Source of the DNA: Laccaria trichodermophora | Lineage: Eukaryota > Basidiomycota > Agaricomycetes > Agaricales > Hydnangiaceae | Length of the DNA: 64,000 nucleotides | Assembly: GCA_018417955.1 (NCBI GenBank) | Contig: JACTVC010000024.1 | Coordinates: 496,001-560,000, forward strand | Direction of reading: 5' to 3' | In this document: piece by piece, positions 10,311-23,032 of the stretch | How the letters are laid out: every line of letters starts with the position of its first letter | Position numbering within the stretch: position 1 is the stretch's first letter | Notes under the pieces: generated by a model | What the model saw: the letters and a program-made list of their open reading frames with translations, nothing else | What the model was told of the DNA's origin: nothing | Databases searched by the model: none | Translations under genes and position numbers: made by a program

Positions 10311-13070
10311 ATGCTGAACGAAAATCAGCTACCTCCTCAATTTACTGATTTCGCATCAGCTTTTACAGGGGGGAAAGGGCCAAATGGCCAATTTTACACA
10401 CATTGCCACTGGGAACTATTCCATGAGCAACTGAAAGTCTTGATTAATGCAGAATTTGTGGATGCGTGGCAACATGGTGTCGTTATAAAGTGTGGAGATG
10501 GCATTCTACGTCGATTTTACCCTCAAATTTTTACTTACTCAGCTGATTATCCTGAAAAGTGAGTTGGCTATCGCAGACCCAGAGAGCACTTCTGATGAGC
10601 AGCTTGTTTAGAGTTCTCTTGGCTAGCATTTGTGATAAGGGCTGTCGACCCTGTCCGTGCTGTCTTGTTTCCAAACAAGAGATCAAGAATCTTGGCCTAC
10701 CACAGGATCGTCAGCAATGTGTTCAATCTCTGCGAGTTGACAACTTCCAAAGACGAAACAAAATCTCAAGTGCAAGAAGGATCATATATGAAGAAAACTA
10801 TTGTGTTAACAGCGCTGCCGTAGAACATATTTTGAAGGAGGAATCGCTTGTCCCAACATCAGTAGGAATTTTTTCTCTCCTGTATACCATCAATTCAACC
10901 ACCATCAAGAATGCCTTTTCTTAAAGGTTACATACCTTAGGCTTCAACTTTTTCGACATATTGGTTGTTGATTTTCCTCCTTGCTTAATGTCCTTGATCA
11001 GAGGAAAGTTTTTTGTACTTTTTGATACTGCCCAATCGACCTATTTCCTCTATAGGTTTCGATGGATACCGGCTGTTGGTCAAGGTACTATTCGATCATT
11101 TTCGAAAAATACATCTGAAATGAAGCAAATGGCAGCTTGTGATTTTGAAGACATTTTACAAGTCAGCTCAATATCTCAGCTATCTTCCTTAACTTACAAT
11201 AGCCATTTTCTTTGCAGTGCGCCATCCCTGTTTTTGATGGGCTCTTTTCTACCAAGCATCAAACTCCTATCCTGCAACTCTTGTTTCTTTGTGCTCATTG
11301 GCATGGCCTTGCCAAATTGCAAATGCAGTCTGATCTTACACTCGAAATCTTTGACAAACTAACGACACAGATGGGTGATGTGTTCCGGTTCTTCTCAGCC
11401 AATGTTTGTAGTGCTTATCAAACTCGTGAGCTTCCTTGTGAGGAAAATGCTCGAAGACGTCGGGAGGCAAAGAACAATAAGCAATTTGGAGACCTCGTGG
11501 TGAAGGATGGTAAAAAGAAGGAAACTGGGCCCAAACTCAAGGCATACAATGCAAACACTTATAAACACCATTCACTTGGCGACTATGTGGCTCACATCCA
11601 AGAAAAAGGAACCACAGATTCCTACAGTACAGAGCCAGTAGGTCCTCGTGCCTCCAAGTAATCTTGCCAAGTAAAGCTCAATTAAATAGGGAGAACTGGA
11701 GCATCGTACCCCCAAGGCCCAGTATAAACGCACGGACAAAAAAATGTTCATTAAGCAATTGACTCAAATAGAATGTTGCCAGATTTGCCTGCAGCATTTG
11801 AAACGAAAGTACTTCCTGCCACCCAAATCTGCCGACGATAAAGTTGAGAAGTCAGTCAAAGAGCATCACCACATAGGCAAGTCGGAGTCCCAATATGAAG
11901 ACCTTGGTTCATTTCTTTGCCTCCACGCAGGGGACCCTGCCGCCAAGGTGTTTCCCCATTGACCTGAGCTAAGTCATCCAGTTACTAATGCCATTGTCAG
12001 GACTTCTTCTCCAAACTCAAGGCACATTTGATGCACCAAGTCAGAAAAAATGCAACATCACAGGGAGTCTTCACAGATCCACTGGATGCCCTTCCAGATC
12101 CATTGATCCGCCAAAATCCACACCACGTTCCCTTGGTCATGAAGACATACTTTTGAAATACAACCACATCTACCATCACAAGCTCATGCACATCAACTAC
12201 ACAACATATGATGTTCGTCGAGCACAAGACACCATCAACATAGCAACCATGCAACGAGACATCATGGTTCTTCATGACAGCTCCCCCGAGCACCTCATGA
12301 ACTGCCCTGAACATGTGATAACTCATCCCTACTTATATGTGCAAGTCTTGGGAATTTTTCACGTCAACACCATCTACACCAGAGGCACCACACCAGACTA
12401 TCATCCTATAAGGTTTGATCTGTTGTGGGTGAGGTGGTTTCACACAATTTCGCCAGGAAGTTGGAAAACACAAAAGTTGGAGACCATCGCCTTTCCACCT
12501 ATGGCAAGTGACGGGGCATTCGGTTTTCTAGATCCGAATGATGTTGTGAGATCATGTCATATCATTCCAGATTTCGCTTCCAGAAAACAATATTCAGACG
12601 GACAAGGTCTCTTGCTTTGCTCATGGGATGAGGATGACTACTGTCAATACTATGTCAGACGGTGAATGGGTTCACAGCTTCAATTTCATATCTAACCATT
12701 CCGATCCAGATTTGTTGACTGGGACATGCTCATGCATTACCACTCTGGCCTTGGAATTGGACACATAGGCATCCCGAGCTCTAACCAGTACACAGCAGAC
12801 ATGGAGGTTGACTTGGAAGAAAATACGACATCACTAAGAACTCTTTCCACAAGTTTAGATGTCAACGATGGGGAGTGTATCCCTGGTCTAGAGGAAGAGG
12901 AATTGCAGCAGCGGGATGAGGAACAAGTTAATGAACCTGATGAGCAAGATAGTGACCATGCCTACGATGACTATGATGAGGATGCACATTCCAATTTAGA
13001 AGATGACTGCAATTCTCTGGTTTCTATCGGGGGTAGCAACATCGATTTTGAAGAAGTGTATGACGACTGA
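10311..13070 (+). pseudogene. Plavaka-like transposase, 5'-truncated and decayed
   Basis: A chain of open segments in different frames reads like the C-terminal two thirds of a Plavaka-type fungal transposase. In order: CGDGILRRFYPQIFTYSADY (10500), DKGCRPCPCCLV (10632), RRIIYEENY (10780), TLGFNFFDILVVDF (10930), the SFSKNTSEMKQMAA segment (11095), AHWHGLAKLQM (11297), the GTTDSYSTEP signature (11610), then INYTTYDVRR, LLWVRWFH and AFGFLDPNDVVRS (12190-12550) and an acidic tail ending at 13070. At least two introns with GT-AG borders can be placed (about 10561-10610 and after 11160). Several frame changes and a stop in place of an expected residue show it is dead. The 5' part is missing at the E1 border. 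Family name is from remembered motifs. Confidence 0.65.
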
Positions 13071-14634
13071 ACAACTTGAATACTTTGTCATGTTCAGATT
13101 CCCTTTAGAATTTATGAGATTTATGACGAGAGCTAGCATGTGAGCTATTTATTGTTTGGCTTTCTCCTGATATCCAAACGATAGTTTCGCAGTCAGTTGT
13201 GGGGGAGCGAGAGTGGTGGTGTAGACAGTGATGGAGTGAAGAGGACTAAAAGTAAGAGTCTTACTAAGAAAAGGAGGGAGCGGAATGCTTCACGCATGTC
13301 AGGAATCAGATTTATTTTCATCAGGCAGTGACTAATGTGCGATTTAGAATCCAATGTTTGTCGGCGTCCATCATGATAGCGAAAATAACTATATGGCTGT
13401 CCTGTCCTAGTTGAATGTTCATGGGAGTAGGTTCTTGTGTGTCCACGCCATATTCATCCATGAGGTGCGCATGCCCCCTCATCGTATATGCAGCCAACGC
13501 GAAGCAAAAGTCTATCTCAGGCAAAACAGCAGCTGGCATCCTCATCCCACTCTTGCTTATCTGCTTGTGCGCCACCGCCGCATGGTTCAAGATGCAGCAC
13601 CCAAAGGGCAAAGAATGAAAATGGTGAAGCGAGACTGTCGACAAGCGCATGGTGGTATCGAACTGTGTACTAGTAGCTGAGGTGGTTGGTATGCCTCAAA
13701 TGAACAGTGGGGTGCACAGCTCTAGCCATCAAACATGCAATCGAGTACTACTTTAAATTTGATAGCATTGCCAACTTTGCGTCATTGTCAACACTTTGCA
13801 ACAGCATGCACCTCAAAGTATTTATCCATCAGTCAATCAAAACTTGTCGACAGTTAGCGCTGTGGATTGCTCAGAAAACAATATTGTCGAGGAAAGATGA
13901 GATAAGCAAAACCTTTGGGGTTCGTGATTTGTGTCTCCTCATCCAGTACATTTACTTCTGCATTCATTGTGTTTATCTCCCTGATTTTAACGCCTCTAGC
14001 GATGCTCCACATAAATCCCACAACAGAAGAGGGAACTGTGGTCAAAAGGAGGGCGATCATTGGATGGCATGGGCCTTCGCCTTGCAATCAAATTGTTCCC
14101 TCTTCTTCCTACACATCAGCCGACATGGGGGAGTAGCCAGACTTGGAGCGGACTCCTGCAAGACAATTATTTTCCACAAATGTGAATGTTTATGGAGTGG
14201 AGAGATAGATAAATAGATAAGAAACTTGAACCGGTACCCAACACACAACTTGAAACAAACTTGATTGTGTAACATTACCATGGATCCATATACTTACCCC
14301 TTGAACTCGACCAAGAGTACGCAAAAAGACTTTGGGATTGTCAGCAAAGGAGTACACAAAAGTAAAGCATTGAAATCCCACTCAAACCAATCTAAACATT
14401 ACCTTAGATCACAGGCACCATCACATCTGTGCAACGACATAATAGGCTACCCAGCGATGATATCGACAATGAACCTGCATCGTCACACATTTCATGCGGG
14501 GGACGTTCAAGAGGTGCGCTCTTGTTCCATCCTCCAGTTGTCATCATGCAGGCTGAGGCTGTTTGACAGACCAAGCAGGCGAACCCTCAAGTCCATCACC
14601 GAAACCTCCTTCGTTCGCACCTCATTGAATTCAC
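13071..14634. other. No supported gene; flank of the Plavaka remnant
   Basis: Short minus-strand frames occur at 13321-13650 and 13854-14087 but lack recognisable motifs or continuity. The stretch is probably the 3' part of the Plavaka element or ordinary intergenic DNA. I see no terminal inverted repeat for the Plavaka element. Confidence 0.4.
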
Positions 14635-14642
14635 TCGTTTCC

Positions 14643-15874
14643 CAGTACTTTATAGTGCCCCACCCATTCCTGCAGGAATCCTCAGGAATGGGACAGGAAT
14701 CCACAGGAATGGGACAGGAATCCACAGGAATCCTCAGGAATCCTCAGGAATGGAACTGGAATCTGGTGAATTTACACTAATATACACTTCTATATACACT
14801 TCTGCACACTTCTATTACACTAGTATACACTTCTTTATACTTCCCTTTGCTGTCATTTAGTTATCCTCATCATCCTGGACATCTTCATCTGACTTAATCT
14901 TAGGATTCCTTAGGACATTTATACTTAAAGAGGGAAGATTCATTTAAACTCATTTATTAAAAATACATGATGGAATTTATCTACATTGAATCTAGATAGA
15001 GGGAGGGGGAGGAGTGGAGGGAGAGGGGAAAGTGGAGGGAGTGGAGGGAGTGAGGGGGAAGGAGTGGAGGGGTAGGGGTGCTGGGGAGTGGGGGGAATGA
15101 AGAACTGAAGGGAGGGGCAGTGAGGGAGAGGGGAGGTAGGGAATGAGGGAATGAAGACAGGGGGTAGGGAATGAAGAGGGTTGGGAATGAAGGGAGGGGG
15201 TAGGGAATGAAGGGGGTAGGGAGAGGGAGGGAGTGGTGAGCAGGAAAGGAGGGGGAGTAAGGGAGGAGGAAGGGGATGGTGGGTAGTGGGTGAGCAGTAG
15301 GGAGAGGAAGGAGTGGTGAGCAGCAGGGGAGGGGGAGGGAGAGGTCTTGTTGGCGCACATCGTCATCGCGTCGTGTCGTCGTTTTCGCGTGTTGTCGTCC
15401 TCGCATGTCGTCGTTTTCGCGTGTTGTCGTCCTCGTGTGTTGTCGTCCTCGTGTGTTGTCGTCCTCATGTGTTGTCGTCCTCATTGGCATTGTGTCCGCT
15501 GGGCGTTGCGTTGCGTTGTGACGTCGTTTTGTGGGCGCTGGCAGTGCGTGTGGGCGCTGGGCATCGTTCTGTGGGCGCCATGTGGTTTTTGTGGGCGCCG
15601 TGGTGTTTTTGTGGGCGCCATGGTGTTTTTGTGGGTGTTCGTGGTGTTTTTGTGGGCACCATGGTGATTTCATGGGCAGTGGGTAGTCGTTACGTGGGTT
15701 GTGAGATGTGGGTGATGAACGACGTCAACGTCGTCGTTGTCGTTCGTTGTCATTCCGTTGCCACGTCACCTCCTCGCCTTGTTGCCACATCGCCTCGTCG
15801 TCCACCTAGCGTGTTCACGTTGTCGTGGCTGTTGATGGGTGGTGTGGTGTTGTCGTCGTGTCGCCTTTGTCAAC
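14643..15874. mobile_element. Non-autonomous KDZ-like element S1, right end missing
   Basis: The left end CAGTACTTTATAGTGCCCC (14643-14661) matches the S3 and S4 ends, with CAGGAATCC/TCAGGAAT subterminal repeats to 14757. The interior holds a purine tract (14995-15345) and a G/T-rich minisatellite based on GTGTTGTCGTCCTC and GTTTTTGTGGGCGCC (15346-15700). No right end is seen; the sequence is cut at 15875 by another KDZ end. Long open frames across the minisatellite are low-complexity by-products. Confidence 0.6.
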
Positions 15875-16015
15875 GTGTACTTTACACTCCTCCACACATT
15901 CCGGTTGGATAGTGAATCTCTTCACAACTCGGTAAATGGGCTATTATAATTGGGAGGATTAGGTGTAAATACATCTGTTTTACAAATTAAAAACCCTTGA
16001 ACTAGTGAATCTTTC
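15875..16015. other. Extra KDZ left end next to E2
   Basis: The bases 15875-15909 repeat the left end of E2 (CTTTACACTCCTCCACAC and on), then diverge into about 105 AT-rich bases. Two direct repeats of TAGTGAATCT (15909-15918 and 16004-16013) bracket that segment. It may be the stub of an internally deleted or imperfectly excised copy. Confidence 0.45.
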
Positions 16016-16288
16016 GTGTACTTTACACTCCTCCACACATTCCGGTTGGACTCCAGATGGACTCCACCTACAATACAATCAAAGCTACATATTTCATGGT
16101 TATCCATGTGGAGTCCATCTGGAGTCCGCATAGACTCTGTCTGGACTCCACCAGATTTCAGGTGGCCTACACTCATTTTAGACTGTCTCAATGGTTCTAA
16201 TTGATCAACAAAGTTTAAGTTTAGTTTTTTAAAAAAAACATTCACTCCAATACTATACAATACATCCAATACTATATATTACACCACT

Positions 16289-17227
16289 TTAGTCATCATC
16301 TTCCACATCCCAATGTCTCTCTATAATAATTTCTCCACTGTCATCATCCTCATCATCATTAATTTGAATGATTTGATGAGGCTCTTCCCACTGTCCTTGC
16401 TTTTGAATAACATGCTGAGTGTGATAGAAAAGCATGGTATGCAAAAACCAATTAAAATTTCCAGTTTTCATTCGTTTGAGAATGGACTCAAATCCTCCAA
16501 GCCAAGAATTCAATTGTTCACATGCCTAAAATTGAGTCAGTCAAATCAAATTAAAATTAATAGAAATGGATAATGCATACCTGTGTATTAAATGCCCGTT
16601 GAAGATATGGTTGACCATTCTTATCATGAGCAACTTTGACAAGATTTGGAGCAGAACCATTTAATGGACCTGGGTTACACCATTTCCGGCACAAATAATC
16701 CAATGTGCGATGATTGATATAATGGTAAGAGTCAACAATGAAACGTGTGGTTTTCTTCCATGTGGTCGAGATTCCTCAGTAGGATATATTTTCTCTAACC
16801 AATTAAGAATGTTGGTTGGAGACTCAGCTCTGTCAAATTTAACCCATGCAATTACAACACCACATGGTGCTGTAATTGTTTCAACACAATAAAATCTGGC
16901 TGCTCCAAAATAATTGTTTCGTGGAATTATAACATCATCATCAGCATCATGGGGCTGAACAGTTCGGCGGAGACCAGGCTCCCAAGCATTTCTTTCTTCT
17001 GGCCTTTGTAACATCCTTTTTACTCCAAACAAGCTTGCACGACTGTGATCAAGTTTGTATTTCTTCCACTCTGCTTGGTGAGAGCGGCATGCCAGTGTAT
17101 TTTCAACCCTATCTCGAGGGCAGCCACAGATACGGCATTTATTCCCATATTCTTGTTCATGTTCCTCACAAAATGCACCCCCTCTTGTATTTTGCAAGTC
17201 TTTAATACATCCTTCTGCTGCACAGTG
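16289..17227 (-). pseudogene. E2 CxC6 and KDZ core, broken by a catalytic deletion
   Basis: Exons 16581-17227 and 16289-16525 match exons 9 and 10 of E1, with CRICGCPRDR, FYCVETITAPCG and NSWLGGFESILKRM. About 67 net bases are missing near 16768 relative to E1. This removes the ICIDKACRV segment with a candidate catalytic Asp and shifts the frame. Unlike E1, the C-terminal exon reads through to its natural stop at 16289, with an acidic DDEDDDSGE tail. The E2 protein would therefore be inactive even if the other lesions were silent. Confidence 0.75.
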
Positions 17228-17279
17228 CTAGAAAAAAAGTTAGCATCCAGTCTCTTGAAGACCAAGTAAGTTTAATTAC

Positions 17280-18712
17280 CTGAGGGCCCATCACAACACC
17301 ATCCAATATAATCATTGAACAATCAGCATCATCATCACTGACATCCATAGCATTAGGATCAGCATTATTGAGATTGTTTGCCCTTAATTGGGCTGCTTGT
17401 CTCTCTCTTGTAGTATCTTGTGCAGATAAATTTGCATCTTCTCCTGTTAAAACAGGTACAGTAGAATTTTCATCTGCTCCTATTACTGCTGCAGGATCTT
17501 CATTGGCCATAAAATCTGCAGTGTCTTTATATGGTTGACAGCACTTAGAACATGAATGCTCTTTTCCTGGCTCTATTACTCCTCCATTTCCTAACTCCTT
17601 AAATGCCTGCTGGGTAACTTCTTCAATGTTCAAGTTTTCAGGCAACTCCAAATTATTGCTATTCACACTTGCAATTGTTCTGATTGATTCCTGAACAAAA
17701 GCTTGCCAAATATGACACCTGGTAACTTGGACCTTGGAGTCAGTAACTGAAGCACAGTCATTCCAATGCTGTGTATATGCAGAGGCTGATGCATGGAAAT
17801 TATACATTCCACTAAGAACAGAATGTGTAAAATTTCTGTCAACCCAAATAGACTGTCCTATCTTGAGAAATTGTGCAGAATTTAAATAGCATTTGCTCCA
17901 AGAACCATAGCTGTCTTTAAAGCGCTCATGATCTGCATAATAGACAGCACTACATTGCATACATTTGCCTGTTAAAACAGGAACATTCCTCATAAGAAAT
18001 ATTGTCTTTGATTAAGGTAACCAATGGGATATCTCTTGGTCTGGTTGTTTGCAAAAGGGCTCTAGATGCACACCGTTGATCAACACAAGTAATGCTGTCA
18101 GGACAAATAGCATGAACTGCTTGAATTGCAATATAGGAAACTGGCTGCAATCTCTCTTTGAACTTTCCCCGATGGTCATATGGGGTTAGATTCAATAAGT
18201 TTGCAAATGCGTCAAGTTTGACTGACAATTTAGTGACTTGGTGATTTTGCTTTGGCCGATATTCTCCAGGATGAAGCACAGTTTTAATATCATCCTTCAA
18301 TTGGTGCATGATAGCTCGTGACAAAGAACGAATCCATCCAGAAGCTACAGTTTTATTTTCACCCTTGGCTGGATGCTGTTGGCGAGCATGTAGACTGAGC
18401 AATTCAGGATTTTCAGTCATTGTAAATAGGAGAAGAAGCACTGTAGCCAATGATATATCTGAACCAAATGTTTGTTCCACAAATCCACTGAAAACCTTGA
18501 ATGGCAGATTAGGAAATGGCTGTGTTTTTGGAGCTGCAGAAACAAAAGGCACAAAAGCAAGAATGATACACAGCCTTGTCATAAACGGTACAGCAGTTAC
18601 AGTGGAAGTAAGGCCTATCAAGAGAGAGAATGAAGTGCATATGATGGTGAAAACAAGAGAGCCAAGAGATACTGCAAATCTGTAAAAAAATGGAAAACTG
18701 TCCAAAAGTGAG
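17280..18712 (-). pseudogene. E2 hydrophobic segment plus CxC5 (exon 8), frameshifted
   Basis: This is the counterpart of E1 exon 8. Two hydrophobic stretches ending in PFVSAAP precede the cysteine cluster (CPDSITCVDQRC, GKCMQC, HSCSKCC). One extra base near 17984, in the segment matching E1 YEDVPVL, shifts the frame and splits the exon into two overlapping open segments. The exon start follows a TTGTAG acceptor and, as in E1, has no in-frame ATG upstream of the hydrophobic region. It supports splicing from exon 7. Confidence 0.72.
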
Positions 18713-18752
18713 CTACAAGTACAAAGAAAAAAAAGAAGGAAAAATCTACTAC

Positions 18753-21696
18753 TTCAATTTCCTGTAAGACTTTCCCTGAGCCTTAACCTTTCCCTTTCCC
18801 TTGCCCTTTGATGACCCATCTGGTTCAGGACTGGGAGTTGGACTGTAATTTTTATCCAAAGTCCCACCATTCTCCTGCCACTTCTTGATTTCCTCCATAG
18901 TAAAGGACAGCTGATCCCTAATCCCCCAAAGACGCTCAGTGTCAGATCGAAGGACTTGCTCTGGTGGACTATCCAACCAATCTCTCATTTCAGGAAAGGC
19001 TGTTTCTTCATCTGCAATTGCTCCAAAGGCTGGAACATAGTTTGCATACCAAGTTGACCTCCCAATAAAAACCTCAATGACCATCCATTCCGTAAAGGCA
19101 GGAATGTCAGATGGCCAGTTTCCAGCTTCCACCATTTCTTTGGCCCTAGCAAGAGCTGCAGTACACTCTAAGTAACGTCCCCAGGCAAAGCGCAGGCCTG
19201 TAGCTGAACGGTTGGTATAAGCAGCATTGAGATTAAGCTCTTCAACAAGACGCTTTCTCAATGCTGGAGACAATTTGTCTTTGCCAATCAACCAGTGCCC
19301 TAGAGATGAACCTTGCTCAACAGAAGAATGTCCAGCAGAAGTAATACGAGAGCCTGCACGAGAGCCAGAGTGTGCAGATACAGAACGAGACCCAATACTA
19401 GAACCAAGACGGCCTGTAAATCCAGGCAAAGAAACTGAGAGACTAGGATCAAACATAGTCTAGAGACCAGACATTTCATTAAAATAATTCAAAGAGAGTC
19501 TATGAATAACTTACACCCAAAATACGAACAATCTTTCTGTTCTGCTCATCATCCAACCACTCTACATAGTCCTCATCCATTGGTTTGCGCTTCATGATTG
19601 ATTCGAAGTGTCCTTGGACACTCCAGCCATCTTCTTCATATTTGAAGAGGCGATAGGCAGGTTCTATGTAGAGTGATTAATATATATTTACCAGAAAATT
19701 TAGCAAACTTACATCGAATGGGTGAATAGTCTCGAGATCCACAACCAATAACATCTTGAATGGTTTGACACTTGCTGATATCAGAGACATTGGCAATGAA
19801 AGAGGACTTGGTGATGTCCACATCAGGTGGATTGAGGTTTGAAATATAAAAGTGAATCTTTCCCTTAACTTGTTTCTGAGCTAGACCCTCTCTAAAAACG
19901 TCCATCTCCTCCCAGACTTCAGCAGCATCACCAATGTTGATGGCATTGCCCAGAGCTCTTCCCTGGAAGACTCCACCAGTTGAACGAGATGACCCATATG
20001 CAGGAATTGTCCCTTTTGGCGGACTAGCCATAAGTGTATCTGTATTTGACAAAGTTGAATACAACATAATAAAATACAGATATAGAGGTTACCTTCATCC
20101 TGGTGTGTAGATGGGGCTTGACTTTGATTGCCATCACACTTGAGCTGCCGCCCACGAGAATCATCTAAACCTTTTTACTTAGTACCAAGCTGTAGTAATA
20201 ATACAAGATATATAATAAAAATAAAAATAAAAATCTTCAACCAGGAGGGATGAAGGATTAACACAAGTCCCTAACTTCTCAAACATCGGGATGGTGATGG
20301 GTTACCTACCCTCCCGATGTTGAGCACAGTCAGGATGGTGGTGGGGTATCCACCATCCTGACTGTGTTGTGGCATGGTAGCATCGACGCACCTGCATTAA
20401 CTTGGCTATCTACGTTAGCATTGGGCTTCCCCATCACCGTGCGCGTGCTGGGCGCGGCACGCTGATGCGTGGCTGCCTTGGTGCTGATGGTGCTGGTGTC
20501 GACATTGGCAGGCAGGACACGCTGGCGCGGGGTCATGTTGCTTGTGTTGGCATGCGCATCGCGCTGATGCGGGGCAGTGTTGGTGCTGGGGGTGATGGTA
20601 CTGGTGTTGGTGGGCGTGGCTTGCTGACGCGTGGCCATGTTGGTGGTAGTGGTGTTGGCGCTGGTGTGGGCACGCTTGGTGCTGGCCTGGGCGCGCTTGG
20701 TGCTGGCCTGGGCGCGCTTGGTGTTGTTGGGCTGGTCGACGTGCTGGTTGTCCTGGTCGTCGAACTGATGCGTGGCCGTGTTGGTGGTAGCGGTGTTGGT
20801 GCTGGCGTAGGTGTGCTTGGTGCTGGCGTGGGCGCGCTTGGTGTTGATGGCCTGGTTGATGGCCTGGTTGTCGTCCTGGTTGTCGTCCTGGTCGTCCTGG
20901 TTGTCTTCCTGGTCGTCCTGGTTGTCGTCCTGGTTGTCGTCCTGGTTGCTGTCCCCGTCCTGCTGGGTGCCTTCTTTGTCTGGTTGTTGGTCTTTGTTTG
21001 GTTTGTCTTCGTCGTGTCCGTTTCCTTCGTTGTTTGCTTCAATGGGGCCACCAAGTGGTTTGGCAGCCCGGTGGCATTGGGTGGTGGAAGCGGGGATGGG
21101 CTGAGCAGGGGTGTCGTCGTTGACTGGTGTGGGTTGTTGGCCAGAGGGGGCATCGGTGCAGCGAAGGGATCGACATGGGGGTGCGACACTGATGCCGCTT
21201 GCAGATAGCACGCGCTCGGCACTAGAATACACATAGAATAAAAATAAAATAAAAAAAAGAGATGAAAGAAAGAAAGGGGGAGGGGGAGGGGGAGGGGATA
21301 CGCACGGGGTTTGCTTGGACCTGGGTGGTGACTTGAGCGCCGCGTCCTCTCGATTGCGGTCCTGGGTGGTTTTCCTGTGGAAATCGTTAGTGGGGAACGA
21401 ATTTGGGTGGAGATCGCACCCGATCGATGGCAATCGTCGTCGACGATTGCCATTGATTGCAGGCGTACGCACCTTTGGGCAGGTGCCCTCGCCTGCCCTC
21501 GCTTTCCCCCCTTTCCTGCCCTTCCTTTGGTCTCCGTGGCCTGTTCCTCGTAGTCAGCCCACTGGTCGGGATCTTCTTGGTCATTGTCGTTGTCGTTGTT
21601 CTGGCCACGTCACGTGCGTTTGACTGGCTGCTCGTCCGCGTTTGACGCTTGGCACTTCCTCGACTTTGCTGGCATGGTCTTCTTCTTTGCAGGCAT
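18753..21696 (-). pseudogene. E2 N-terminal region (exons 1-7)
   Basis: Exons by comparison with E1 are 21473-21696, 21306-21374 (69 nt), 20392-21221, 20093-20164 (72 nt), 19713-20039 (327 nt), 19515-19663 and 18753-19459. The ATG is at 21694-21696 (MPAKKK). A TGA at 21610-21612 lies where E1 has a CGA Arg codon. Exon 3 differs strongly from E1: it has QDDNQDD repeats and ASTKRAQ / TNTAT units in place of the TAND repeats, so this disordered region evolves by repeat turnover. Exon 7 is well conserved (RFAWGRYLEC, FPEMRDWLDS) and ends in a Lys/Gly-rich tail before the conserved GTAGTAG donor. Confidence 0.72.
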
Positions 21697-21883
21697 CGTG
21701 CGCGGTGGTTTGGACGAGGTGCGGTGGTTGGGTGGGTCAAACGAGGTTGGATGTGGTGGGAAGGTGGTGGTGGGAAGACAAAAGGAACGATGTGGCAACA
21801 CAGCCAATGTGTTTGGTAAGCTTTCAGAACGTGCCGGGATGGAGGGTATATGAGGTGCGAAAATTATGTGGCTAATAAAGCCT

Positions 21884-21952
21884 TCATGGTGTAGTGGTAT
21901 ATTGCAGCATTTGTTCGTGCCCAAGAGATTGAGTGTTCAATTCCGGGTCATG
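21884..21952 (+). other. tRNA-like sequence near the right end of E2
   Basis: GCCTTCATGGTGTAGTGGTA carries an A-box-like motif and is followed by GAGTGTTCAATTCC, a B-box-like motif. It ends in GGGTCATGGCA, which resembles a tRNA acceptor 3' side and can form about five of seven acceptor pairs with the 5' end. It is divergent from the transposase gene, as in E1 and E3, with a TATA-like GGTATATGAGG in between. tRNA-derived; not called as functional. Confidence 0.5.
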
Positions 21953-22238
21953 GCATTTTTTTTTCCTTGTCTAATAATAACAATAATAAATAACCAGACA
22001 TTGTAGACTCCTGCTGGACTCCATATGGAGTCTGGCTGGTTGACTGTGTTCTGAGGTGGAGTCCATGCAGTCCAGATGGTGGACCTGGAGTCCAGCTGGA
22101 TTCTAGGCCAACATTTGGCTGGCTTACCACCAAAGAAAAAATTGAAAGAAATAGTGGATGAACAGCAGTAATCCATCTGGAGTCTGCCGGAGTCCATCCG
22201 GAGTCCAACCGGAATATGTGGAGGAGTGTAAAGTCCTC

Positions 22239-22984
22239 AGAATTGCACAGCACTTTGATTCGTTCTCATGACTTTGGCATTGGCAGGACCACTAATTACT
22301 ATTATTGACACTATCACATTATTTTGTACTTTTCTCTCGCTGCAGTATAGTTGGTTTCTTATCTTAATTGAGTGCATTTTACAATCAGTAGGCTAGATTT
22401 ACAAGTGCATGTAGTGGCTGTGCAATACTTTTGATTGCCACTGTAGCTACACTGTTCTTATTTAAATACTAGACAAGTGCCAATACCTTGTCAGATATTT
22501 TTTCTTCTTTTTCTTCTGATTTTCTGGCCATATTTTCACCAATTACCAAAATTGGAAATGTGCACAGACCAAGTAAACATTACATTATCATTATCATGAC
22601 CATTTCCAGCATGTGAATTTCTTTTCTTATTTTTTCAGCTATATACATCTTTGACATGAATCTGAGGTCTCCATGCCTATCCATGGCCTTGCTTCTATGT
22701 TTTGCTGCTCTGTCCCCATGCCAAAGACAATACCCAAACAAGAGCCCTTACTCCTCTTCTTTGTGGAATCCTTTGCACCATTTACAATCATTTTATATAA
22801 TATCAAGAACCAATATACAGAGTATTGGGTTATTGTTATGTCCTTGTAATAGCAGTAGGGTGCCTACAAATCTTATGCTTTCCCTATACCATACCTACAA
22901 ATTCTCACTACCTATGTACACTGTCTATATCTACATGCAATATGTCTATGCTATCTACAAATGACAGTAACTAAGATGATCACT
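22239..22984. other. No gene seen between E2 and E3
   Basis: AT-rich sequence with no coding motif. A short stretch near 22500-22570 (CACCAATTACCAAAATTGG) recalls the foldback module but is too short to assign. It marks the truncated left side of E3. Confidence 0.35.
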
Positions 22985-23032
22985 ATGAGCATATAAAGTG
23001 GACTATTCAGAAAAGAGAAAACAAGCTACTAC

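Larger units (their letters stand above)
16016..22238 (-). mobile_element. KDZ-type DNA transposon copy E2, inactive
   Basis: Both ends are present as inverted repeats: left GTGTACTTTACACTCCTCC and right GGAGGAGTGTAAAG plus five bases, with at least 40 bp of close match inward. The gene runs on the minus strand with the E1 exon order. No matching 8-bp duplication flanks it (AATCTTTC left, AGAATTGC right), so one border is rearranged. The coding region carries a TGA, a one-base frameshift and a deletion, so the copy cannot make its own transposase, although its ends look intact for mobilisation in trans. Confidence 0.8.

Noticed and set aside
15313..15912. 199-codon frame in S1
   Set aside because: It spans the GT-rich minisatellite only, and a second frame there is equally open.
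20402..21208. 268-codon plus-strand frame opposite E2 exon 3
   Set aside because: It is the antisense shadow of a Thr/Asn/Asp repeat exon; the Val/Gly-rich translation is a by-product of the repeats.
16008..22246. 8-bp target duplication around E2
   Set aside because: The flanking octamers AATCTTTC and AGAATTGC do not match, so no duplication is claimed.
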